From positions 39,698 through 103,697 of the forward strand of contig WHUX01000185.1 of the NCBI GenBank assembly GCA_015179025.1: DNA of 64,000 bases. The letters are read 5' to 3'. Numbering within the stretch: the stretch's first letter is position 1; the number at the start of each line of letters is the position of its first letter. The translations under genes were made by a program, and so were the position numbers. Positions 54,561-64,000 of this stretch are shown here, piece by piece. The stretch comes from Terfezia claveryi. Its lineage: Eukaryota; Ascomycota; Pezizomycetes; Pezizales; Pezizaceae. Below the pieces are notes generated by a model. That model was given only the letters and a program-made list of their open reading frames with translations. It searched no databases and was not told the DNA's origin.

Positions 54561-54574
54561 AAGGCTGCCTGCCT

Positions 54575-55550
54575 TCAGTACCTTGTGGCCAACGTTTCGT
54601 TGTCTCCCACTTACGCACCTCATGCGTCCGTCAGGCCGTACCCACCGTTGACTCGTTGGCCATTTTCTGCCCTTACAGCCCCAGGGTTCGTAAACAGGGC
54701 GTCAGATTGTCCTTGCGTATGGTCAGTATTGTCTCGTATAGCTCTAGGACCTGTAGTAGGGACTTCCCTTAGACGTTGAAGTTTTTTTTTTTTTTTTTTT
54801 TTCCAGTCTATTACGCCTTAGTCAGTCCACATCTTTGAAGATCTATCGCGGGTATAAGACTTTTAAAAATCTTTTTTAAAATAAAACGGCTTAATCACCC
54901 TGCGGCGGAGACATTGAGTATTGCCAGTGGTGACTAATCAGGGCCCAGGACGGATGATAACGCTCTTGTGGTAGTCTCATGCCAAGACCCTCCTGCCAAG
55001 GGGTCCTCTCACTACTTGTGGTCGCCGCTGCACTGAGTCCCGTGTTGGAAACAAAGCTGATCTGGGTGGTTTTGCTTGCGGTCTCGGTGGGGATTGTTGG
55101 TGGTGGGATTGCTGACATTGGTGATACAGTACATCACAGGGTTATGCAAAATGCAACAGCCCTCATGGAATCCCTGCACCACCCTTGTTGGTGGGGTGAT
55201 GTGTGGGGGGGAAATTCAACAACGCAGATGCCCGGTGGATAGAGTTACGTCCTATACACCTATAGAATCGTCAACAGCTATCGGAATGACGAAATTCAAT
55301 GTCGCAAAGCGGCTGCAGAAGTTGGTGGAAGAGGGAAAGAAGGAAAATCGGATCCAACGTGCCCTGTACAGAATTTAAGGCAGGCAAGCATAAGTCAAGC
55401 ATAAGTCAATACGCGCATCTGCAGCGGCTTTTGGACTCGATCATAGTACTAAACACTCATTACTCCTATTCGGTCCATGGGGAGATCATGGTACCCTGAA
55501 TCGTCGCTTAAAAGGTTTGTACTCTCTCAATTCCTAAAAGACAAAGATAT
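54575..55550. other. Intergenic, no gene recognised
   Basis: A T-run of about 20 lies at 54782-54801 without visible target repeats. A faint LINE 3' end (ACTCATTACTCCTATTCGGT) is at about 55457. Confidence 0.5.
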
Positions 55551-55795
55551 ATGCTCATTGGAAATAGGGCCAATATCCTGAAAATCAGCGCATGCACAAC
55601 AACCTTTGACACCGTAGCAGAAAAGACCTCTGCACGCTGGATCCTCCGCCTGGAGGAATTTTGTATCCCACCTCGTATAGCCTATGTGAAAGAAGCTATT
55701 GTGCTTGTGAAGCATGGGAAAGCTATACGAAGGAAATTGGGGAAAACTAACGTTACCCGATTCTTTAACCGATATCCAGAGGTTGTGACTAGGAT
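55551..55795 (+). pseudogene. Fot1/pogo transposase N-terminal relic, split by a MITE
   Basis: The frame ARWILRLEEFCIPPRIAYVK then KAIRRKLGKTNVTRFFNRYP and EVVTRI matches the DNA-binding start of Fot1-type transposases (two helix-turn-helix parts with GFPPR, VGK-W-F-R-PEL-TR). It breaks off at the TA target of the MITE 55798-56499. On the far side FDLQRMKASD (56510-56537) fits the next motif (YDYQRA--EDP), so the MITE entered this gene copy. A micro-insertion follows at 56540. Confidence 0.7.
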
Positions 55796-55797
55796 TA

Positions 55798-56499
55798 CAG
55801 TGGTGTCGCGTTATAAGAAACTGCTCGGGACCACCACAGAGTTTCTTATAATACGAGGTTTCTTAAAACGAGATATATACATAAAAATGAGGAAATGTCC
55901 GAGGAGGGGGTAAAATACCCGGTAATCGCTGTCTGATGCTGCGTCCGGCGAGCCATACCCTCTATCCCGCTTTTCTCGATATGTATAACGGATCCTCCAG
56001 CTCTGTAAATTGACATGAGGATTTTGAAAAGACGAAAGAGACGAAGAAGATCAAGGGCTTCTAGTGCAGCTTTACAGGAAATAACAAGGACATCTGGAAT
56101 ATTGCGCGTCAGAATCAGATTCATAAATAGGAGCAGGCCCAGAGGTATCCTGGCGAGTTTGAACTGGCTTGGATGACATAGCTAGTATGACTTAGTAGGA
56201 CAACAATCGAATTGAAACACAATTTATCTGAGTAGAGCCAACTTTGGCAAGTTCAATGAGACTTTATTTACTTGATTTCACTGTAAACTGGTGGAGAAAC
56301 AATTTGCACAATGCGGGGTAATCGTGCGGCTCATGCGACATGGAACTTCGTTATAAGAAACTCTATGTGTTGCTAAGCAAAGCCTTAAGAAACTTGCCTA
56401 TAACGAGAGTTTCTTATTTTCCCATACAAATTTTGACGGGACCGGGGCACAGTTTCTTATAACGCGAGGTTTCTTGTTTCTTATAACGCGACACCACTG
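55798..56499 (-). mobile_element. pogo/Fot1-derived MITE, copy B
   Basis: 702 bp, ends CAGTGGTGTCGCGTTATAAG perfect at both sides, TA at 55796-55797 and 56500-56501. Relative to copy A (17178-17815) it is reversed and lacks the 30-bp micro-insertion. Its minus strand retains KAALEALDLLRLFRLFK then TQHQTAITGYFTPSSD, like the end of a Fot1/pogo transposase. Confidence 0.85.
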
Positions 56500-56539
56500 T
56501 AGCACACATTTGATCTTCAGCGAATGAAAGCAAGTGATC

Positions 56540-56554
56540 GTGCCAACCAAACTA
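56540..56554 (-). mobile_element. 15-bp TAGTCTGG-family micro-insertion
   Basis: GTGCCAACCAAACTA between CAAGTGATC (56531-56539) and CAAGTTATC (56555-56563), one mismatch. It lies within the Fot1 relic. Confidence 0.78.
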
Positions 56555-56569
56555 CAAGTTATCCTAGGG

Positions 56570-56860
56570 TTACAGAGGTCTCTCGATACAAAGTATACCG
56601 GATATAAGCATATATTGGTTACAAGGATACATTCACCGATCCCTAGTAAATAAGCATATTTTGGATACAAGAATATTCTTATATTTTTCGCTTTGTCACA
56701 TACATATGCTGGTGTTGAGAGAAGCGCTAAACCACAAATAGGTTCTTATCGATAAGAAATTACCCTGCAGAATTGCACCTCCTGAGACAATCATAATGCG
56801 ATAAAACTGAATCCATGATCGAGGGTCGCCCAATCTTGCACGAATATTTTTGGCTTAGAA
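56570..56860. mobile_element. Worn pogo-like fragment
   Basis: GAGGTCTCTCGATACAAAGT, then ATATAAGCATATATTGG-type units, and CTTATCGATAAGAAAT, also present in the MITE at 10680-11299 (about 10877). It seems to be a relative of that family without clear ends. Confidence 0.4.
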
Positions 56861-58930
56861 CGTTGATTAAGTACAATTTTCAATTTAATTGCTTGATTAA
56901 TTTAAGATTGAATACCTCTATTCATATAGAGTTATTGACTTACAAGAAATTTCAAGAGATACTATAGTTTTGGGATTTAGGGATATTAGTATTAGGATGG
57001 AAGTACTATTACAATCATCTTAGTAGATATAGACAAAATAGAAGTCAAAAAAAATCTACAATACTAGAGATTCCTATATGGTCCCTTACTGTAGTACTAG
57101 TCTAGTAATCTAAAGCTTTGATATGGTAGAGCGAACCAAGATATCTTTTTTTCTTTAGTTTATAGTTATAAATATCAAATGATAATGTACTTTCAATTTT
57201 ATGTTACTTATATACTCTTAAATTAGCTTACTTAGTTTTGTATTAGGCTTAATATTATTGAAAACTATATAACAAACTAAATAATTAGTATTCTGATATT
57301 GTATATACTATAGCTAAGTGCTATAAGAAAATAAAAAAATCTACAATACTAGGAATTCTCATACTATAGCAATTTGGTACTAAATGTATTAGTGTAGTTA
57401 CTACTACTTGTAATCTAGTACTAAGTACTATTAGGATAGCAGCTATATTATAAAAGACCTCTATAATAAAGCTATTTTATTATAAATATAGAGTAGACCT
57501 ATCAGTCTAGATATTGTAGCTAGGTACTAATTTTATCATAAAAAATATTTTAATTTCTTTGTCTTCTAAACTGAGTACTTTAGTAGCTTATAATTTTGAT
57601 ATATTATCTAACTTATTTCATAGAGGTTCTATATTAGCTATTAAGCCTAGCTTTTTAAAGCTATTGCTATAATACTCTTGTATAATTTTTTTATAGTACT
57701 TAATACTTGAGTTTTTGGAATAGTTTGAGTTTATTGACTATATTTAGTCTATTAAAAAGCTTTATACTCTAAGTTAAGATTGGTCTTATTGCTTTGATAT
57801 AAAGAGATTTAAGTATAACTAAGCTACTACTTTTATTTAAATTTCCTAAATAGATAATAATACTAAGTAACTTGGCTGCTTTACTTATATAGTATTTAAT
57901 GTATTTATTCTAGTAGAGGTTATTCCTAATATAGATTAAGTATACAGATAGAGTTATCTTATAGAAGTTGACTCTACTCTCCTTATAGAAGTTTTATATT
58001 AGTTTATATAAGCTTGCTATTTTATTAAATACTAAGTTAATAATCTCAACAATTTGGTTATATTAGTTTACTAATTTATCTAAAACAATTAGCAAGTTAA
58101 TATTATCTATATATAAGAAGAGATAAATCTAGTATAATATTGTATTATTGTTGCTATTAGTATTATTACTATTATTATACTAAAAAGAGTATATATAGGT
58201 AGTAGTAGTAAATAGTATCTAGTTTATATTATATAAGGTAGTTCTTAGTATACCTGCTAAGTAAATAAGCTATATTACTAGAGATAGAGGACTATCCTAC
58301 AAGGTGCTCTTATATATAACTCTATTTTCTCATACTAGGCTATCTTATGAAATTTGAAATTTCTATATTCTTAAAAAGCCTCTAATATATTAGACAAGAT
58401 AAATTAGAGTTTAGTCATTCTTTAGAAGTATAAGTATCTTGTCTTTCTAGACATTATTGAATGCTAATACAATATTCTTCATAAGTAAGATTACCTTATG
58501 CTTGTACTTTGTAGCTTTCTTAGTTAAGAATATAGTAAGTATTATAGTATCAATTGCTGATCTTTCCTTCTAGAACCTATATTAGAGGTTGTAAAAGAGT
58601 GCTAGCTAGGTCCACTATTATCTTCTCTACTAGTTTGCTAACTATATTTGCTAGCACAATTGGCCACTATCTCTTGGCTTTACTATAGTCTTTAGCTGGC
58701 TTTGGAATTATCACTATTAACAGCCTGTACCATGTAGCCAGCATAGGGACCGAGATTGTTGTTAGTACTATATTATTGATTACTACCTTCCCTAGCTTGG
58801 TGTCCTTGATAAGCTTTAGTAACCTATAGCTTATTCTGTCTGGTCCTTGAGCTGATAAGTTGGATGTCCTAGCAAGGGCCTTTCGGACCTGCTCTATGAC
58901 TTCCTCATTCGCCTTACGGTAGGCCATTGG
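56860..58930 (-). pseudogene. LINE reverse transcriptase relic in an AT-rich, RIP-like block
   Basis: The minus-strand part 58927-58667 is still readable: ARTSNLSAQGPDRISYRLLK, then IPKPAKDYSKAKR, the first motifs of a LINE reverse transcriptase (GPD-I and the KP-KD-----RPI region). From 58660 down to 56860, where the rest of the polymerase should be, the sequence becomes about 75-80 percent A+T with stops in every frame. A sharp border between readable and degenerate parts of the same gene fits local C-to-T mutation. Confidence 0.65.
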
Positions 58931-59104
58931 GGATGTGACTATTGTAGGTGGTACTAGATGTGAAGGTTGGGAAGAAGCGGGGTGTTGGTTAATAAATGCA
59001 TCGAGCTTACCCTAATCATCTGTGTGAGTGGTACCATGTGTGTCGGTGATGTCTCCTATGAGAGGTATGCACTTAAAGGGATCTTTTGCAATTCAGACGA
59101 CGTC

Positions 59105-59235
59105 TGTTCTGTCCCATAGAGCGGTGCGTCCCGCCCACGTGTGGGACGTCCCATACGCCTGTGGGACGCTAAAGCTGGGTGGGACGTCCCACCCAGCTTT
59201 GGCACTAGTGACCGTCCCATCCAGCGGTGGAATAA
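59105..59235. repeat. Cluster of palindromes with a perfect 30-bp one
   Basis: 59171-59200 is a perfect 30-bp palindrome with half AAAGCTGGGTGGGAC. Around it, GTCCCGCCCACGTGTGGGAC and GACCGTCCCATCC repeat the same arm letters (GTCCCA/TGGGAC) at least six times. The GC content is high between AT-rich neighbours. Confidence 0.85.
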
Positions 59236-59294
59236 TTTTCTAGCATAATTATTGCAAGCCGGACAAAATTATTGCATACAGAACTATCTATCTA

Positions 59295-59385
59295 TGTAAG
59301 AGAAACAACCAACCGAAACAACCAAGTGAAACAACCAAGCGAAATAACCAAGCAAAATAACCAAGCAAAATAACCAGACATATAT
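59295..59385. repeat. 17-bp A-rich tandem repeat
   Basis: Units like AACAACCAAGCGAAATAACC and AAGCAAAATAACC, about five copies, downstream of the integrase gene. Confidence 0.7.
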
Positions 59386-59458
59386 ACATAAGATACAAAT
59401 AAATAAAACAAGCAGTAGTATGATCTAAAAAAAAAACAGATAAATAAAAGAACAGAAA

Positions 59459-61799
59459 TCAAGTTCTCCGGACTACTATACTATCTATTAAATTATCCCC
59501 ACCAGCTGAATTAGAGACCGAAGCAGTAAGTCGGGAGGAACGACGAGTCATGGAGGTAGAGCCTGAAGGTGCAAGTGTAGAGCGTGAGACTACAGTGCGA
59601 GTATTACGCTCCTCAAGGGCAGCGAGGTTTAGACATGCCCCAGCCTGATCACCCAAGCGGTCCTTGCCCCGGTGGCAATAGTTAGTGCATCTAGAGCCAG
59701 ATTTGAAGCACTTGCACCGTTTGGTTTGACAGGTAGAGCTGTTGCTGCAAGTACAGTATAGAAGCACCTCTGTTATTTGAGAGGCTAGAGTAGCAGCGCG
59801 CCGGAGAGTGATTACTGATGAATTACTTGTGAGATCCAAAGTTGTAGCTGGAGAAAGCATAAGTAGAAGAAAATCAAGCTGACAATAGGGATAAGGCACT
59901 TACCCACAAGCTCAGGAACCCGGTTGAGTTCACCGGTTGGATATAATCGATCCAAGATACCATACTCTGTCTGTAGTTGATATCTACCAGAGTGTGGCTG
60001 GCCTATAACTCGAGCATATAGTCTAGGATGGTCTAGAGTACCCCGGTCTTCTGTAGGAATGCGCAGGGAAACAACTGTATTGGGCTCAAAGGACTCAATA
60101 ATAAATCGTTTATTATAACGATTGGCCATTTGATCCCGAGTCTTTTGGGCAATAGACAGTATTGATTCCTCTGCTTCCGTGAGGAGAATAGTAGGAGGCA
60201 CAGCAGCAGTAGCCTCCAGAGTCGCTATAGCAGTAGCCTCTAGAGTTGCTACAGCAGTAGCCTCTGGAGTCACTATAGCAGTAGCCTCTGGAGTCACTAT
60301 AGCAGTAGCCTCTGGAGTCGCTACAGCAGTAGCCTCTGGAGTCGCTACAGCAGTAGCTTCTGGAGTCGCTGCAGTAGTCTCCAACAATGCTGGATCAATT
60401 GAGAGTAAGCAGCTCTGGGGGGGGTTGCTGTGCTCGGGAGTGTTGTGCTTAAGGGTATTATGCTCGAGAGTCCTGTGCTTGGAAGTGCTGTGCTCGGGAG
60501 TGCTGTGCTCGGGGGTGCTGTGCTTGGGGGTACTGTGCTCGTGGGTTCTGTGCTTGGGGGTGCTGTGCTCGGAGGTGCTGTGCTCGAGAGTACTATGCTC
60601 GAGGGTACTGTACTCGGAGGTGCTGTGCTCAGAGGTGATAGCTAGAAAAAATATCAGTAAAATCTCTAGTTTATACACATGGTATCAAATCCCAGTTCCT
60701 ACTTGAAAAACCTCATCGAAAACCTCATCCTCAATATCATCCAGCTGTGCATTAGGATCCACTGTAACTCGGTCCTCCCATCGAGGCTTCCGGTTATAAA
60801 ATATCTCATAGGGCATTTTGCCACCTAACGATGAGTGGCTTTGTCTGTTCATACCAAGAGCAATATCCGGCAGTGCATCACTCCAGCCCTGGCTATCATG
60901 GTCTGCAAGCCAACAACGTAACTTGGTCTTCATGACTCCATTTGCCTGTTCAACCAGCCCCTGTGTCTGTGGATGTCGTGGCCTACCATTGATTATTTTG
61001 ACCCCATATTTCCTCAATAAATCTAAGAGAATGCTCTTGAACTCAGCTCCATTATCACACTGCAGAATGTAAGGAACTCCAACAATCCCTATCCATTGAG
61101 CAATACACTTAGTAACTCCAGCTGCTGTTTTATCGAGAAGAGGATAAAGAAAGCTATATTTGGAAAAGTGGTCTTTAATATGTAAGATCCAATGGTTCCC
61201 ATTATGAGGTGTGGCTCTCATATCGACTAGGTCGATCTGAACTCGCTCTAATGTATAATGCGACTCAATAGGCTCTAAAGGAGCCCGGGAATTCGAAGGC
61301 CGACTCCGAATACATGTAGTGCAGTATTTTAGTAGCCAAAAAACCTCTTGCCTAGAGATTCCATAAAATTTCTCCTGAACAAGCTGGAAGGTTTTTTTGA
61401 TCCCTGGATGATGACAACGGAGATGGCAGTCCAAAATTGATTGATATACTTCTTCTAGTCTAACAACTTGCCTATAATACTAGAATTAGCTCTTGAACTC
61501 ATTGATAATGCTATAAAGATTTACCGCTGTGGATGTTTATCAACTGCCTTGCGCCATAATTTCCCATCTACTAACTCATAATTGTCAAGTGCATCACCTC
61601 TGGAATTTGACCATTTCTGCCTCTCACGTTTATCTGTCATAGACTCAGGAGCTTTAGTATTGGGATCTAGGGAGGTCAGAATAGATATATAATCATCATA
61701 TTTGTTGCTGGGGAAACGAGCACGGTTGAGGTTTTCATCGGACTGCATCCAAGCCTGGAATGCTTCCTCGGTACCATCAGGAAAAATAGAGGTAGACAT
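59459..61799 (-). CDS. DDE integrase with CXC-type cysteine cluster (KRBA2/Ginger-like)
   Basis: Four exons fit one frame: 61799-61525, 61471-60703, 60627-59904 and 59847-59459, about 718 residues. Introns are 53, 75 and 56 nt (first GTAAAT...TATAG, last GTAAGT...TCCAG; the middle acceptor is the least sure). A HHCC zinc site (H108, H112, C142, C145) precedes an rve-type core: D172 in QIDLVDM, D231 in CDNGAEF, E266 in GLVEQANG, with 34 residues between the last two. Next come repeats of EHSTPEHS and ATPEATAV, then RGTLDHPRLYARVIGQPHSG, SGRYQLQTEYGILD, and finally CTCSNSSTCQTKRCKCFKSG. This order (integrase, then small beta domain, then CXC cysteines) resembles KRBA2-like/Ginger transposases. 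No reverse transcriptase is present. The frame is intact, so it may be functional. Confidence 0.72.
60220..60640 (-). repeat. Two coding microsatellite-like blocks in the integrase gene
   Basis: 60220-60370: about nine 24-bp units coding ATPEATAV or close variants. 60425-60640: 15-bp units coding EHSTP/EHSTL. They would form a flexible linker after the catalytic core. Confidence 0.85.
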
Positions 61800-61894
61800 A
61801 ACAGGTAGGTAGGGGTAAGACAGACTGGGGATCTAAGGAAAGAAGTTGTCGATATCTAGACTTCTTATAAAGCTTTTCTTAGTAGAGGCAATAC

Positions 61895-62045
61895 GTATGA
61901 TTGGGGAATGCGCTGGATGCCCTAGCCAGCAATGCGCATAGTTGGAGAATGCGCTGGACGCCCTAGCCAGCATTACGCATAATTGGGGAATGCGGAATGC
62001 GCTGGACGCCCTCGCCTAATGAGGGAATGAGCTGGATGCCCTAGC
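61895..62045. repeat. 51-bp tandem repeat upstream of the integrase gene
   Basis: Three to four units containing GGGGAATGCGCTGGATGCCC and TAGCCAGCAATGCGCATA. It lies just beyond the integrase start, on the promoter side. Confidence 0.8.
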
Positions 62046-64000
62046 AACACATGAATTCATATATATACGAAAACACATGAATTCATACATATAGAGAGAC
62101 TCGAACCGAAAACACATGAATTCATATATATAGAGAGACTCGAAAACACATGAATTCATACATATAGAGAGACCCGAAAACACATGAATTCATACATATA
62201 GAGAGACTCGAAAACACACCCGAAAACACATGAATTCATACATATAGAGAGACTCGAAAACACATGAATTCATACATATAGAGAGACCCGAAAACACATG
62301 AATTCATACATATAGAGAGACCCGAAAACACACCCCGAAAACACATGAATTCATACATATAGAGAGACCCGAAAACACATGAATTCATACATATAGAGAG
62401 ACCCGAAAACACATGAATTCATATATATAGAGAGACTCGAAAACACATGAATTCATACATATAGAGAGACCCGAAAACCACATGAATTCATACATATAGA
62501 GAGACCCGAAAACACATGAATTCATACATATAGAGAGACCCGAAAACACATGAATTCATACATATAGAGAGACTCGAAAACACACCCGAAAACACATGAA
62601 TTCATACATATAGAGAGACTCGAAAACACATGAATTCATACATATAGAGAGACCCGAAAACACATGAATTCATACATATAGAGAGACCCGAAAACACATG
62701 AATTCATACATATAGAGAGACCCGAAAACACATGAATTCATACATATAGAGAGACTCGAAAACACACCCGAAACACATGAATTCATACATATAGAGAGAC
62801 CCGAAAACACATGAATTCATACATATAGAGAGACCCGAAAACACATGAATTCATACATATAGAGAGACCCGAAAACACACCGAAAACACATGAATTCATA
62901 CATATAGAGAGACTCGAAAACACATGAATTCATACATATAGAGAGACCCGAAAACACATGAATTCATACATATAGAGAGACCCGAAAACACACCAAAACG
63001 AAAACACATGAATTCATACATATAGAGAGACTCGAAAACACATGAATTCATACATATAGAGAGACCCGAAAACACATGAATTCATACATATAGAGAGACC
63101 CGAAAACACATGAATTCATACATATAGAGAGACCCGAAAACACACCCGAAAACACATGAATTCATACATATAGAGAGACCCGAAAACACATGAATTCATA
63201 CATATAGAGAGACCCGAAAACACATGAATTCATATATATAGAGAGACTCGAAAACACATGAATTCATACATATAGAGAGACCCGAAAACACATGAATTCA
63301 TACATATAGAGAGACCCGAAAACACATGAATTCATACATATAGAGAGACCCGAAAACACACCCGAAAACACATGAATTCATACATATAGAGAGACCCGAA
63401 AACACATGAATTCATACATATAGAGAGACCCGAAAACACATGAATTCATACATATAGAGAGACTCGAAAACACATGAATTCATACATATAGAGAGACTCG
63501 AAAACACATGAATTCATACATATAGAGAGACCCGAAAACACATGAATTCATACATATAGAGAGACCCGAAAACACATGAATTCATACATATAGAGAGACT
63601 CGAAAACACACCCGAAAACACATGAATTCATACATATAGAGAGACTCGAAAACACATGAATTCATACATATAGAGAGACTCGAAAACACATGAATTCATA
63701 CATATAGAGAGACCCGAAAACACATGAATTCATACATATAGAGAGACCCGAAAACACATGAATTCATACATATAGAGAGACCCGAAAACACATGAATTCA
63801 TACATATAGAGAGACCCGAAAACACATGAATTCATACATATAGAGAGACCCGAAAACACATGAATTCATACATATAGAGAGACTCGAAAACACCCGAAAA
63901 CACATGAATTCATACATATAGAGAGACCAAAACACATGAATTCATACATATAGAGAGACCCGAAAACACATGAATTCATACATATAGAGAGACCCGAAAA
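62046..64000. repeat. 34-bp minisatellite, runs off the window
   Basis: More than fifty copies of a 34-bp unit, core ACACATGAATTCATACATAT followed by AGAGAGACCCGAAA. Each unit contains the palindrome ATGAATTCAT. Variants are CCC/CTC in the second half, and some units carry an extra 10 bp (ACACCCGAAA). No coding potential. The far end is outside the window. Confidence 0.95.

Noticed and set aside
54782..54801. T-run as a further LINE insertion
   Set aside because: No LINE 3' sequence next to it and no target repeats.
62046..64000. Regular array resembling a CRISPR
   Set aside because: Units abut each other with no unique spacers, no cas genes are near, and the sequence is eukaryotic. It is a minisatellite.

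Overview
The window looks like nuclear DNA of a filamentous ascomycete (Pezizomycotina), but the species cannot be named from sequence alone. The signs are short spliceosomal introns (51-89 nt, one with a clear CTAAC branch site), Fot1/pogo, hAT and Tad-like LINE elements typical of such fungi, and very AT-rich blocks that resemble repeat-induced point mutation (RIP). There is no sign of bacterial gene organisation. Most of the 64 kb is mobile DNA, with a few unrecognised host-like genes between the elements.

Layout. 0.1-0.7 kb: LINE relic. 0.74-6.87 kb: a whole but mutated Ty1/Copia element (minus strand) with two LTRs, polypurine tract and a 5-bp target duplication. 8.2-9.8 kb: large foldback inverted repeat. 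10.7-11.3 kb: pogo-like MITE. 12.5-15.4 kb: a spliced gene for a long disordered protein. 16-17.8 kb: hAT-type and pogo-type MITEs. 18.6-21.3 kb: two divergent unknown genes. 23.9-26.9 kb: broken LTR element with a gag remnant and a LINE insertion. 29.8-33.3 kb: a broken gene carrying nested LINE copies and a hAT MITE. 34.75-45.94 kb: an 11.19-kb DNA transposon with 29-bp perfect inverted ends and three genes. 47-48.4 kb: AT-rich block, then a Copia relic. 49.5-51.3 kb: unknown gene. 53.6-54.6 kb: a fresh 5'-truncated LINE with 14-bp target duplications. 55.5-56.5 kb: Fot1 relic split by a pogo MITE. 56.9-58.9 kb: AT-rich LINE relic. 59.5-61.8 kb: an intron-containing integrase gene. 61.9-64 kb: minisatellites running off the window.

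Two things stand out. First, the 11.19-kb element has an accessory gene, a Tnp2/CACTA- or Plavaka-like transposase with three in-frame stops, and a third gene for a charged protein. The genes are separated by copies of one palindrome, ATCACACACGTA...TACGTGTGTGAT, found eleven times and nowhere else in the window. The arms of this palindrome are probable binding sites, but that is inference. Second, very small insertions (10-31 bp) carrying the core TAGTCTGGTT or its reverse complement occur at nine places, each between 9-bp direct repeats. One of them has an empty-site counterpart in another MITE copy in the same window, so it is a real insertion. I know of no described family of this kind.

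A Tad-like LINE has been recently active: at least seven copies here keep a poly(A/T) tail, most with 9-16-bp target duplications, and some are only tens of bases long. All functional calls rest on reading motifs by eye; no database search was possible.
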